Shown here one piece after another: positions 8,931 through 17,000 of a stretch of 64,000 nt of DNA (its first letter is position 1; each line of letters starts with the position of its first letter). The position numbers and the translations under genes were made by a program. Under the pieces are notes generated by a model that had not been told where the DNA came from, ran no database searches, and saw nothing but the letters and a program-made list of their open reading frames with translations. The DNA lies in NCBI RefSeq assembly GCF_003060825.1, contig NZ_CP028922.1, positions 511,001-575,000 on the forward strand, given 5' to 3'. The DNA comes from Paenibacillus sp. CAA11. Its GTDB lineage: Bacteria; Bacillota; Bacilli; Paenibacillales; Paenibacillaceae.

Positions 8931-10679
8931 CTAGCTCTCTACTTGGAACTGGTCGGCATAGGCCTTGAGCTTGCCGGAAAGCTCAGCAAGCTGGCCGGAG
9001 ACGTCGGATAGCTGTTCTGCCGCTTTTTTCTGTTCTGCTGCACTTGCTGCGGCTTCTTCTGTCATTGCCGAGGTCTCCTGTGTCACTGAGGCAATATAGC
9101 TCAGATAATGCTCGACTTCCTGTCTGATGGTGTGCATGTCCGTAGTTTTGTTCTCCAGCCGACCAGCCAGTTGCTGCACTTCGGCCGATATCCTGCTGAC
9201 CTGTCCAAATGCCTGCAGGCAATCTGCAATCTGCTTCTCCTGATCCTTCACGGCTTCAATATTCTCGTCAAATTGACTGACCATACGGTGAGTCTCCTGG
9301 ACAAAGGACTCCAGAATTGCATCAATTTCTTGAATGGAATGCTCCGACTGCTTAGCCAGCTCACCCATTTCGCCAGCAACCACCGCGAAGCCTTTACCTG
9401 CTTCACCAGCTCTGGCTGCTTCAATGGAGGCATTAAGGGACAGAATTTGGGTTTGTTTCAGAATCTTATGAATCTGCCCGCTGATTGATGCAGCCAGCTC
9501 GGATTCAGCGGTTAGCGATTTGGATATCTCCTGGAGCTGTTGAACCTGTCTGGCATTCTCTCGTCCTTTCATAAGCAGGTTCTCATGTTCACGGGTAACC
9601 TGAACTTCAACGGCAGACAACCGGCTTGAAGTATCGATAAACTCATTAACATAGGAGCCGACCTCATCCATGATTTGGCCGAGTTTTTCGGAATGCTTGA
9701 CCGATTGCTCTGTCTCCTCGGCCTGCTTCATGGCCCCGCTGGCAATCTCTTCAATTGCGCGGGACAGCTCTTCGGTCTGGCGTTGGTTCATTTGGGATGT
9801 TCGAGCAATATGTTGCGAAGATTGCTGTAAGGAGCTTGATCCTTGTTGAATTCCCACGATGATCTTTGTCAATTGGGTGACCATTTGATTAATCAAGAGG
9901 CTGATATCGCCCAGCTGATCCTTCGTAATATGTCTGGATACCACTTGCAGATTACCGCTGGCAATCTGCTCCAGACTTGACTTCACCTCGCGCACCTGCT
10001 TCACGATTCCTCTAGCCACAAGCAGCATCATGAACAAGGAGAGCACAAGCACTACGGCAAAGATAGGAAGGATCATACGGTAGGAATCAGCTACGGTTTC
10101 GGCGGATAGCTGGTTTACGGCCTTAGCGGAAATATCAATGCCCAGATAACCGATAACTTGACCGCTTGAATCCTTTATGGGGGTAAATGACGATAGCATC
10201 GGGCCCCAGGTCGAGTCATTGACGATCCCTGTGGTAACAACTTCTCCGTTTAATAAGCGAGCCTCAATCTTGGGATCAAAGTCCATTTCATCCCCATAAG
10301 AGCTGTAATTCTTGTCATCCCACGCAGCTCCATCTACTGTGTAGATCCAACCCTGAGGGGTATGGTTATACATATAGACATACAGTGCGCCGGATTGCTG
10401 ATTCACTTTAATCAGTTCATCTCTAAGGTGTTTGTACTCAGCGCTTTCTTCAGTAGAAGAGGCGTTCAACTTCTTGATTAGCTCTGATTCTTGTCCAAGC
10501 AGCTGCGCAGTATTCTCCACCAATTGCTGATTATTGTGCTGTAAAGTGGTTAGAGAGGAGTTTTCGCTAGAAGTTTTTGTCGCCCACATTATTAGTAATC
10601 CCATGACTAGCAGTGGAATTAGAATAATTAAGTACAATTTCAGTCTTAAATCAATCCTGATCTTCCTATTGACTTTCAT
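8931..10679 (-). CDS. methyl-accepting chemotaxis protein
   Basis: 582-residue transmembrane chemoreceptor. TM1 is at residues ~10-28. An extracellular single-Cache-like sensor follows, with a GYLGIDIS motif typical of the Cache C-terminal strand near residue 180. TM2 is at ~202-222, then a HAMP domain. The cytoplasmic coiled-coil signalling domain has the conserved hairpin tip ([20 protein letters not shown]) that contacts CheA/CheW. It lies between two starch-degrading enzyme genes, so a sugar-related ligand is possible but not shown. It appears monocistronic. Confidence 0.93.
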   Translation of the reverse strand: MKVNRKIRIDLRLKLYLIILIPLLVMGLLIMWATKTSSENSSLTTLQHNNQQLVENTAQLLGQESELIKKLNASSTEESAEYKHLRDELIKVNQQSGALYVYMYNHTPQGWIYTVDGAAWDDKNYSSYGDEMDFDPKIEARLLNGEVVTTGIVNDSTWGPMLSSFTPIKDSSGQVIGYLGIDISAKAVNQLSAETVADSYRMILPIFAVVLVLSLFMMLLVARGIVKQVREVKSSLEQIASGNLQVVSRHITKDQLGDISLLINQMVTQLTKIIVGIQQGSSSLQQSSQHIARTSQMNQRQTEELSRAIEEIASGAMKQAEETEQSVKHSEKLGQIMDEVGSYVNEFIDTSSRLSAVEVQVTREHENLLMKGRENARQVQQLQEISKSLTAESELAASISGQIHKILKQTQILSLNASIEAARAGEAGKGFAVVAGEMGELAKQSEHSIQEIDAILESFVQETHRMVSQFDENIEAVKDQEKQIADCLQAFGQVSRISAEVQQLAGRLENKTTDMHTIRQEVEHYLSYIASVTQETSAMTEEAAASAAEQKKAAEQLSDVSGQLAELSGKLKAYADQFQVES

Positions 10680-10838
10680 ACCTAATGTCCCCCTTGTGAT
10701 GTCATTAATCTACTACACTAAAATTTGGATTTAACCAGTGTTCTATTATTTATATATCGACAAATAATGACATGAACTTAAGGCGCCTCTGGACGAAATC
10801 CATCATTGCTTTATTAGTACTACTGCAAAAATGCACTA

Positions 10839-10912
10839 AAAAACACCTCCAGAATTCGCCCTCATTTGAATGGGACTGACCCCATAGCGTGAGGGAATCT
10901 GGAGGTGTTTTT
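10839..10912 (-). terminator. long-stem terminator after the neopullulanase gene
   Basis: A 15-bp perfect outer stem (10839-10853 with 10898-10912), an inner CCCTCA/TGAGGG stem and a small apical TGGG/CCCA pair form a 74-nt hairpin. It has A runs on one side and T runs on the other. Read on the minus strand it ends in TTTTTT, suiting the gene that stops at 10955. The half TCTGGAGGTGTTTTT recurs at 30330-30344 after copA. Confidence 0.75.
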
Positions 10913-10954
10913 AATGAATACTCGTATATAAAGTTCCGTTAAAAGGATTTAGAT

Positions 10955-12700
10955 TTATTCCGCCGGGTACAGCACGGCGTATCCGTAAGGCGCAAGCTTC
11001 ACGGTCAGCTTGCCGCGCTGAGCTTTCCACGTGCTGCCCGTAAAGGCATCCGTCCATGCCTTCTCTTCAACTGGGACGGAGAGGGTCTGGGTGGTGCTGT
11101 CATTGTTCAGCAGCACCAGTACGCTCTCATCGTCCAAGCGGCGCTCATAGGCGAGCTTTGTGCCTTCGCGCTCGGCGATCAGGAACTGAAGACTTCCCGT
11201 GCGCAGGGCAGGGTGATCTGCCCGGACCTGAATCAGTTTTTTGTAGAACTCGAACAGCTGAAGGTCCTGCTTCTCAGGGTCCCATTCCATGCATTTGCGG
11301 CAGTCGGGATCATTTGCGCCGTCCATACCAACCTCGTCTCCGTAGTAGATGCATGGCGTGCCGCTGTAAGTGAACTGGAACAGCGCTGCCAGGCGCATTT
11401 TGTTCTTGTTATCTTCACAGAGGGTCAGCAGGCGAGCGGTATCATGGCTGTCCAGCAGGTTGAAGGCAACCTCTGTAGCTTGCAGCGGATAGCGGGACAT
11501 CTGCTTGCCAATGGCGTTGGCGAAGCCCTGGGCATCCAGTGTGCCGCGTACGACGAAGTCCAGCACGGCCTCGGTGAATGGATAGTTCATGACTGCGTCG
11601 AACTGGTCGCCCTGAAGCCACGGAGAGGATTCATGCCAGATTTCGCCCAGGATGTAGGCGTCAGGGTTAACAGCCTTTACAACGCGGCGGAAGTCCCGCC
11701 AGAACTGATGGTCTACTTCGTTGGCTACGTCCAGCCGCCAGCCGTCGATGCCAACTTCCTTGATCCAGTATTCTGCTACCTTCAGCAAATATTCCTTCAC
11801 CTCGGGATGCTCTGTGTTCAGCTTTGGCATCAGCGGCTCGAAGCCGAAGGTGTCGTAGGTTGGAATGCCATCCCGAACCTCAAGCGGATACTCGCGGATA
11901 TGGAACCAATCCTTGTAATTGGATTGCTCTCCTTTCTCCCGTACATCGACAAAGGGAGAAAAGGTACGTCCGGAATGATTGAATACCGCATCGAGCAGGA
12001 CGCGGATGCCGCGGTCATGGCATGCCTTAACCAGGCGCTTGAGCGTGTCGGTATCGCCAAAATGCGGATCAATCTTCATATAATCTTCCGTATCATATTT
12101 GTGGTTAGTTGTCGCGGCAAAGATAGGGGTGAAATAAATCCCTGTAATCCCCAGCTCTGAGAGGTGGTCCAGATGGTCAATGACTCCCTGAAGGTCTCCG
12201 CCGAAGAAATTGTCGCGTTCAGGTTTGCCGCCCCAAGGCAGAACGTTCTCCGGATCGTTGGAAGGATCTCCGTTAGCGAAGCGCTCAGGGAAGATCTGAT
12301 AAAATACTGTATCTTTTACCCAGGCAGGGACTGTAAACACATCCGCCGGATTAATGAACGGGAAATCGAACAGGCGGTCAGAGTTCTTCGGCCGTTCTTT
12401 CTGGAAGTCATTCTCGGTCATCCAGATGCTCTCCGTCTCATCCTTAAGCAGAAATCCGTATCTCATACGGCGGAACAAGGGTTTTGCTGTACACTCCCAA
12501 TAGTCAAACATCGAGTCGGAGATCATTTTCTCCATCGGAACAAGCTCTTGCGTTGAACTCCAATCATATTTATCCCCGGTCCAGGCATAGACCTCGGTAA
12601 TATCATTCTTCTTGGTGCGCAGGCGCAAATGAATGGTTTCCTGATCATAGGCATAGGCCCAATTCAATTTCGGACGATGATAAACCGCTTCCAACAGCAT
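10955..12700 (-). CDS. nplT: intracellular neopullulanase / cyclomaltodextrinase / maltogenic amylase (GH13_20)
   Basis: 581 residues without a signal peptide, so cytosolic. The N-terminal ~120 residues form the CBM34-type domain used for dimerisation, followed by the GH13 barrel. Conserved regions are VLLDAVFNHSG, GWRLDVANEVD with nucleophile Asp324, ILGEIWHE with acid/base Glu353, and LLDSHDTAR with Asp420. The numbering is within a few residues of Geobacillus neopullulanase. It should split imported maltodextrins, cyclodextrins or panose-containing oligomers delivered by the adjacent transporter. Neopullulanase, cyclomaltodextrinase and maltogenic amylase cannot be told apart by sequence reading. 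AGGGGG precedes the start. Its leader contains an intrinsic terminator. Confidence 0.92.
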   Translation of the reverse strand: MLLEAVYHRPKLNWAYAYDQETIHLRLRTKKNDITEVYAWTGDKYDWSSTQELVPMEKMISDSMFDYWECTAKPLFRRMRYGFLLKDETESIWMTENDFQKERPKNSDRLFDFPFINPADVFTVPAWVKDTVFYQIFPERFANGDPSNDPENVLPWGGKPERDNFFGGDLQGVIDHLDHLSELGITGIYFTPIFAATTNHKYDTEDYMKIDPHFGDTDTLKRLVKACHDRGIRVLLDAVFNHSGRTFSPFVDVREKGEQSNYKDWFHIREYPLEVRDGIPTYDTFGFEPLMPKLNTEHPEVKEYLLKVAEYWIKEVGIDGWRLDVANEVDHQFWRDFRRVVKAVNPDAYILGEIWHESSPWLQGDQFDAVMNYPFTEAVLDFVVRGTLDAQGFANAIGKQMSRYPLQATEVAFNLLDSHDTARLLTLCEDNKNKMRLAALFQFTYSGTPCIYYGDEVGMDGANDPDCRKCMEWDPEKQDLQLFEFYKKLIQVRADHPALRTGSLQFLIAEREGTKLAYERRLDDESVLVLLNNDSTTQTLSVPVEEKAWTDAFTGSTWKAQRGKLTVKLAPYGYAVLYPAE

Positions 12701-12720
12701 GAATAATTCCCCCTAATCGT

Positions 12721-12845
12721 AATAAATAAAAAAGGCACATCCAGGCTAAGAAAATGCAGCCGAGGATGTACCTAATGAGTAACATTGCCTTCAAATTAGA
12801 TAGAACGCCCCATTCATGATGAATAGGTGATGCGTTCCTTGCTGA
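12721..12845 (-). ncRNA. structured leader or small RNA with intrinsic terminator before nplT
   Basis: Minus-strand transcription from the promoter at 12851-12879 would enter two hairpins. The first pairs GAACGC (12832-12837) with GCGTTC (12803-12808) around an inner ATTCA/TGAAT. The second pairs AGGTACATCC (12764-12773) with GGATGTGCCT (12733-12742) and runs into TTTTTTA. No other minus-strand gene lies upstream, so this terminator must act on the nplT transcript itself (attenuation) or define a ~125-nt small RNA. It ends about 20-30 bp before the nplT start. I recognise no known riboswitch core. Confidence 0.55.
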
Positions 12846-12850
12846 ACAGG

Positions 12851-12879
12851 ATTATAGCACTGTTCAAACCATTGCACAA
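12851..12879 (-). promoter_or_regulatory. nplT promoter with inverted repeat over the -10
   Basis: Minus-strand TTGTGC (12874-12879), 17 bp, TATAAT (12851-12856). The -10 is bracketed by the inverted repeat GAACAG-N10-CTGTTC (12844-12849 and 12860-12865), a candidate operator of unknown type. The GCAAACG motif of the neighbouring mdxE promoter is absent here. Confidence 0.6.
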
Positions 12880-13098
12880 GAGACAAGCCGCGGTCTTTTC
12901 CTTTATTTTCTTGTTTTTAACATTAGGTTATGCATTTTCCAAAATGAGTTGTTGTCACATAAAGCCATGGAAGAACATGGTCATAAAGCAATATAGCATA
13001 TGTAATGCTTGGTGTTTAAATTGAGTTAAATTGCGATAAAGCAAGATAACAAGAGGAAATCAAAGGAAACAGGCAATATTTGAGTGAAAACGATATAT
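12880..13098. other. AT-rich divergent intergenic region
   Basis: About 220 bp between the nplT promoter and the mdxE promoter. A 65-codon plus-strand frame crosses 12827-13024, but it has no ribosome site and overlaps the nplT promoter. I see no further motif. Confidence 0.5.
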
Positions 13099-13136
13099 GC
13101 AAACGTTTTTACAATAACACAGGTATGATGTATGAT
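13099..13136 (+). promoter_or_regulatory. mdxE promoter with overlapping LacI-type operator
   Basis: GCAAACGTTTTT (13099-13110) overlaps the -35 TTTACA (13108-13113). The -10 TATGAT (13131-13136) follows after 17 bp. Layout and sequence closely match the amylopullulanase promoter at 685-721, indicating a shared regulator. A GCGCTTTCC cre-like motif (13152-13160) sits at the expected transcription start. Confidence 0.75.
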
Positions 13137-13225
13137 GACATCAGGAATGAAGCGCTTTCCATTCCGATAAAACGACTAAATCTAGAAAAAACAACGAGAA
13201 TGAACAACATTTTTTGTTTTTTCTG

Positions 13226-13238
13226 AAATCGTTTGCGC
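13226..13238 (-). promoter_or_regulatory. second LacI-type operator in the mdxE leader
   Basis: Read on the minus strand this is GCGCAAACGATTT, matching the -35 operator of the amylopullulanase promoter (TGCAAACGATTTAC). It lies 49 bp before the mdxE start and about 125 bp from the first operator, a spacing suitable for looping or roadblock repression. Confidence 0.55.
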
Positions 13239-13286
13239 AGAGTTCCTGCACCGTTTCTTATATAACATTTGGAAGGGGTTTGTCTA

Positions 13287-14594
13287 ATGAAATTAAAGAG
13301 ATTTATGGTTCTGCTGGCTGCATTCACTTTAGTGATCTCCATTACTGCCTGCGGTTCAAAATCTAACAACAACTCTGCGGCGCCAAGCGGAAATGCCGGG
13401 GCGAAGAACGCTGCTACCGAGCCAGCCGGAGGCGGAGGAGAGCTGAAGCCAGAGGATGGCGCACAGCTGACCGTATGGGAAAGTAAAGAAGAGAGAGTCT
13501 TCACCGACGAGATCGCCAAGAAATTCACAGAGAAATACGGCGTTCCGGTAAAGATCGAAGAAATTTCCCCAGCCGACCAAGTGACTAAGCTGTCTCAAGA
13601 CGGACCTTCCGGATTGGCAGCCGACGTAGTCATTTTCCCGCATGATAGTCTCGGCCGGGCCGCAAATGCAGGTCTGCTGCTGCCAAACGACACCTTTGCT
13701 GAAGAAACTAAGAAGAACAATACGGAACTTTCTATTAATGCTGTAACTTATGATGGCACACTTTATGGTTACCCTAGAGCCGCAGAAACATACGCGCTTT
13801 ATTACAATAAGTCCCTTGTCAAAGAAGCGCCTAAGAGCTTCGATGATGTAATTGCTTTCGGCAAGACCTTCACCGATAAGTCCAAGAACAAATACGCTAT
13901 TATGTGGGAAACAGGGAACATGTACTTCAACTATCCGTTTATCGCCACCACAGGCGGGTACATCTACGGAGATAACGGTACAAACAAAGACGATATCGGC
14001 ATCAACAATGAAGGCGCAATTGAAAGTTTGAAGACGTACGTCAAGCTGAAGGAAATTCTTCCTGTTAAGAGCGGTGACATCAACCCGGATATCAAGCGCA
14101 GCTTGTTCAATGCTGGCGATGTTGCGATGGATATTAATGGCCCTTGGGAACTGGGCGGCTATAAGAAGGCACTCGGAGACAAGCTCGGTCTTGTACCCCT
14201 CCCTTCAATTGATGGCAAACCGGCGATCTCCGCCTCCGGTATTAAGGGCTGGTATGTCAACTCCTTCACACAGTATCCGAATGCGGCCAAATTGTTCGCA
14301 GAGTTCGCATCCAACAAGGATGCACAGCTTCTGTTGAACGAGAAGGTAGGTTCTGTGCCGACAAACAAGGAAGCGCTTGAATCTGACCAAATCAAGAACG
14401 ACCCTTATGTATCTGCCTTCGCAGAACAGACCAAGAACTCTCAGCCAATGCCTTCCATCCCTGAAATGGGTAACGTATGGAATGCAGTGAATGCGGCCCT
14501 TCCTGAAATCTGGGATAACAACAAGGATCCTAAGCAAGCCATGGACAAAGCCGCTACCCAAATTAAGGATCTGAACAACGGGGCAGGCGAATAA
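13287..14594 (+). CDS. mdxE: maltodextrin ABC transporter substrate-binding lipoprotein
   Basis: 435-residue extracytoplasmic solute-binding protein, cluster 1, MalE/MdxE type. The lipoprotein signal ends in a lipobox near ISITAC-G, with Cys22 the lipidation site, followed by a Ser/Asn/Gly-rich tether. The body has typical MalE-fold motifs (LTVWESKEE; VAMDINGPWELGGYKK). ATG 13287 is preferred over an upstream in-frame TTG at 13269 because GGAAGGGG lies 9 bp before it. It is first in an operon with two permease genes and flanked by GH13 genes, which supports maltodextrin over galactan (GanO-like) as substrate. The ATPase must be encoded elsewhere. Confidence 0.88.
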   Translation: MKLKRFMVLLAAFTLVISITACGSKSNNNSAAPSGNAGAKNAATEPAGGGGELKPEDGAQLTVWESKEERVFTDEIAKKFTEKYGVPVKIEEISPADQVTKLSQDGPSGLAADVVIFPHDSLGRAANAGLLLPNDTFAEETKKNNTELSINAVTYDGTLYGYPRAAETYALYYNKSLVKEAPKSFDDVIAFGKTFTDKSKNKYAIMWETGNMYFNYPFIATTGGYIYGDNGTNKDDIGINNEGAIESLKTYVKLKEILPVKSGDINPDIKRSLFNAGDVAMDINGPWELGGYKKALGDKLGLVPLPSIDGKPAISASGIKGWYVNSFTQYPNAAKLFAEFASNKDAQLLLNEKVGSVPTNKEALESDQIKNDPYVSAFAEQTKNSQPMPSIPEMGNVWNAVNAALPEIWDNNKDPKQAMDKAATQIKDLNNGAGE

Positions 14595-14626
14595 CCAACG
14601 GATGAAGTGCCGGGGATAAGGTAGAT

Positions 14627-14662
14627 GAATGTGCCCGCCGTGTTGATGCGGCGGGTTCATTC
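14627..14662 (+). other. intercistronic stem-loop between mdxE and mdxF
   Basis: CCCGCCG pairs with CGGCGGG, extended by GAATG/CATTC, around a short loop. There is no T tract. Such structures after a binding-protein gene commonly protect the upstream mRNA and lower permease expression, and that role is inferred here. Confidence 0.6.
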
Positions 14663-14698
14663 CCTTGAATTCCCATAGGAGAGGAGAAGGGAAGGCTA

Positions 14699-15991
14699 AT
14701 GGACCGACATCGCAATAAAGCCACTATACTGTCGATTTTAAGCATGGGATTGGGACAAATATATAACCGCCAATTTATTAAGGGTGTCATATTTCTATTT
14801 GTAGAAGCTTTGGGAATCATCTATTTTAGTGGAACTTTAGGCCGTGCTTTATGGGGAATTGTTACCTTGGGGGATGTTCCTAGAATTCCAGGAAAAACCG
14901 AAGGGGACCATTCAATTTTTATCATGGTGCAGAGCTTGATCACCCTGATGCTTCTTGTCCTATTTATTATCTTTTATGTCATGAATATTCGCGATGCCTA
15001 TAAGACGGCCAAGAATCGCGAAATGGGGGTCAAACCCAACAGCTTCAAGCAGTCCGTACGCTTTGTCTTAGACTACAAATTTGCACAGGCGTTCTTGACG
15101 CTCCCGGCGATCGGAATTTTGTTCTTTACCATCATGCCGATCATCTTCATGATCATGCTGGCATTTACGAACTACTCTGCACCGAATCATATTCCGCCTG
15201 CTAGGCTAGTCGACTGGGTAGGCTTTGAAACCTTTAAGAATCTTGTTGCTTTGAAAACCTGGAGCCATACGTTCTATGGGGTGTTAACCTGGACGCTGAT
15301 CTGGGCGGTTCTCTCCACAGTAACCACGTACTTTGGCGGTATGCTGGTAGCGCTGCTAATTAATCAGCAGGGCATTAAATTTAAAGGCTTCTGGAGAACA
15401 ATTCTTATCATTCCTTATGCGATCCCGCAGCTGATCTCGCTGCTTGTAATGAGAAACATGTTTAACGGCCAGTTCGGTCCGATTAATCAGTATCTCAAAT
15501 ATTTCGGCCTGTCCGGCCTGCCGTGGCTGACGGATCCATTCTGGGCTAAAGTGACAGTCATTGTGGTCAACATGTGGGTTGGTATTCCTGTCTCCATGAT
15601 TCTAATCATGGGCGTGCTCACCACCATTCCGCGCGATATGTATGAAGCTGCCGAGGTAGATGGAGCGACAGGATATCAGAAATTCCGGATTGTAACGCTT
15701 CCGATGATCCTGTTCTCGACAGCGCCGACTCTGATCACCCAGTTTGCTGGCAATATCAACAACTTTAACGCGATCTTCCTGCTCACCAACGGTAACCCGG
15801 TTGTAGGGGATTATCAGTATGCCGGGGCAACGGATCTGCTCGTAACCTGGCTGTACAAATTGACGTTGGATCAGAACAAATACAACATGGCCTCAGCGGT
15901 AGGGATTATTATCTTCCTGATTATCGCCTCGTTCTCTATCTACAATTACCGGAGAACCAAGTCATTTAAAGAGGAGGATATGATCCAATGA
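14699..15991 (+). CDS. mdxF: maltodextrin ABC transporter permease, MalF type
   Basis: 430-residue inner-membrane permease. The first ~120 residues are an N-terminal extension with two membrane segments and a GLGQIYNRQFIKG motif like TM2-type membrane domains. The MalF core follows, with the cytoplasmic EAA loop (YEAAEVDGATGYQKFRIVTL, residues ~315-334) that docks on the ATPase. This length and extension match Bacillus MdxF and GanP. GAGGAGAAGGG precedes ATG 14699, and the stop overlaps the next start by four bases (ATGA). Confidence 0.9.
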   Translation: MDRHRNKATILSILSMGLGQIYNRQFIKGVIFLFVEALGIIYFSGTLGRALWGIVTLGDVPRIPGKTEGDHSIFIMVQSLITLMLLVLFIIFYVMNIRDAYKTAKNREMGVKPNSFKQSVRFVLDYKFAQAFLTLPAIGILFFTIMPIIFMIMLAFTNYSAPNHIPPARLVDWVGFETFKNLVALKTWSHTFYGVLTWTLIWAVLSTVTTYFGGMLVALLINQQGIKFKGFWRTILIIPYAIPQLISLLVMRNMFNGQFGPINQYLKYFGLSGLPWLTDPFWAKVTVIVVNMWVGIPVSMILIMGVLTTIPRDMYEAAEVDGATGYQKFRIVTLPMILFSTAPTLITQFAGNINNFNAIFLLTNGNPVVGDYQYAGATDLLVTWLYKLTLDQNKYNMASAVGIIIFLIIASFSIYNYRRTKSFKEEDMIQ

Positions 15992-16833
15992 GCGGCTTGA
16001 AATTTAGAAGAACAGTTAAGCTGACAGTAAGTTATATTATATTGGCGATTTTAGCCATTGTGGCCGTCTATCCGGCCCTATGGGTCGTACTTGGTTCGTT
16101 ACGTCCGGGAAAATCGCTCTACAGTAAGAGCCTGATCCCCGAAACCTTCACACTGGATCATTACCGGGAACTGTTCACTTCCGATACGGTTCTGTTCGGC
16201 ACATGGTATATGAACACGCTCAAAATCGCGATACTCTCCATGATTATCGGGGTGTTCTTAACTCTCCTGACAAGCTATGCGGTCTCCCGCTTTCGCTTCA
16301 AAGGGCGCCAGACAGCATTGTCTACCGTACTGATCTTGGGGATGTTCCCGGGCTTCATGAGCATGATTGCCATCTATCTGCTGCTGAAGGAATGGCATCT
16401 GCTGGATACTCATCTGGCATTGATTATTGTGTATGCCGCAGGGGCGCCGCTTGGCGGAACCTTTATCGCGAAGGGCTTTCTCGATACGATTCCGCGAACC
16501 CTGGACGAGGCGGCCAAGATTGATGGGGCGGGCAACTTTAAGATTTTCACCAAGATCATTCTGCCGCTATCCCGCCCCATGCTGACGTATATCGGCTTAA
16601 CCCAATTCGTCGGCCCATGGGTTGATTTCATCTTCGCCCGCCTGGTCCTGCGGACGAAGGAGAACTGGACGCTCGCCGTAGGGTTGTACGACATGGTCAA
16701 CTCGAATCAGAACACGAACTTCACTGTGTTCTCGGCGGGTGCGGTGCTCATTGCCATCCCGATTACCATACTGTTCATGTTCCTGCAGCGTATGCTGGTG
16801 GAAGGCCTGACTTCAGGTGCGAGCAAGGGGTAA
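15988..16833 (+). CDS. mdxG: maltodextrin ABC transporter permease, MalG type
   Basis: 281-residue six-helix permease with the EAA loop (LDEAAKIDGAGNFKIFTKII, residues ~172-191). It partners the preceding permease, and the ATGA overlap suggests translational coupling. It is the last gene of the mdxEFG-like operon, followed by a strong terminator. No ATP-binding gene is present, consistent with use of a shared MsmX-like ATPase encoded elsewhere. Confidence 0.9.
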   Translation: MSGLKFRRTVKLTVSYIILAILAIVAVYPALWVVLGSLRPGKSLYSKSLIPETFTLDHYRELFTSDTVLFGTWYMNTLKIAILSMIIGVFLTLLTSYAVSRFRFKGRQTALSTVLILGMFPGFMSMIAIYLLLKEWHLLDTHLALIIVYAAGAPLGGTFIAKGFLDTIPRTLDEAAKIDGAGNFKIFTKIILPLSRPMLTYIGLTQFVGPWVDFIFARLVLRTKENWTLAVGLYDMVNSNQNTNFTVFSAGAVLIAIPITILFMFLQRMLVEGLTSGASKG

Positions 16834-16900
16834 GTTCTTGCTCACTGTAGGAGACCTTTATATTAGAGGTTTATCTTAGGTCATAGAAACGGAAGACGAG

Positions 16901-16935
16901 AGTCCCGGTGCCATGCACCGGGACTGTTTTTTTTT
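16901..16935 (+). terminator. mdxEFG operon terminator
   Basis: AGTCCCGGTG pairs with CACCGGGACT across a 5-nt loop, followed by a nine-T tract. Confidence 0.95.
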
Positions 16936-17000
16936 CAGGAAGACAATTAAGAAATTCATACATAGCTAGCACCTAGGAATAGAAGAAGGGGGAAAGAAAG

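Noticed and set aside
10871..10884. Insertion-sequence end (GGGACTGACCCC) inside the long hairpin
   Set aside because: The motif is reminiscent of some IS3-type ends, but it is short, forms the hairpin's apical stem, and no transposase remnant is nearby.
11213..12160. 315-codon open frame antisense to nplT
   Set aside because: The GH13 gene on the other strand has all catalytic motifs. The antisense frame has no ribosome site and no recognisable domain.
12844..12865. LexA (SOS) box over the nplT -10
   Set aside because: The arm spacing (GAAC-N14-GTTC) does not fit the Bacillus LexA box, which has GAAC-N4-GTTC.
12827..13024. 65-codon plus-strand frame upstream of mdxE
   Set aside because: It overlaps the nplT promoter, has no ribosome site, and its residues resemble no known peptide.
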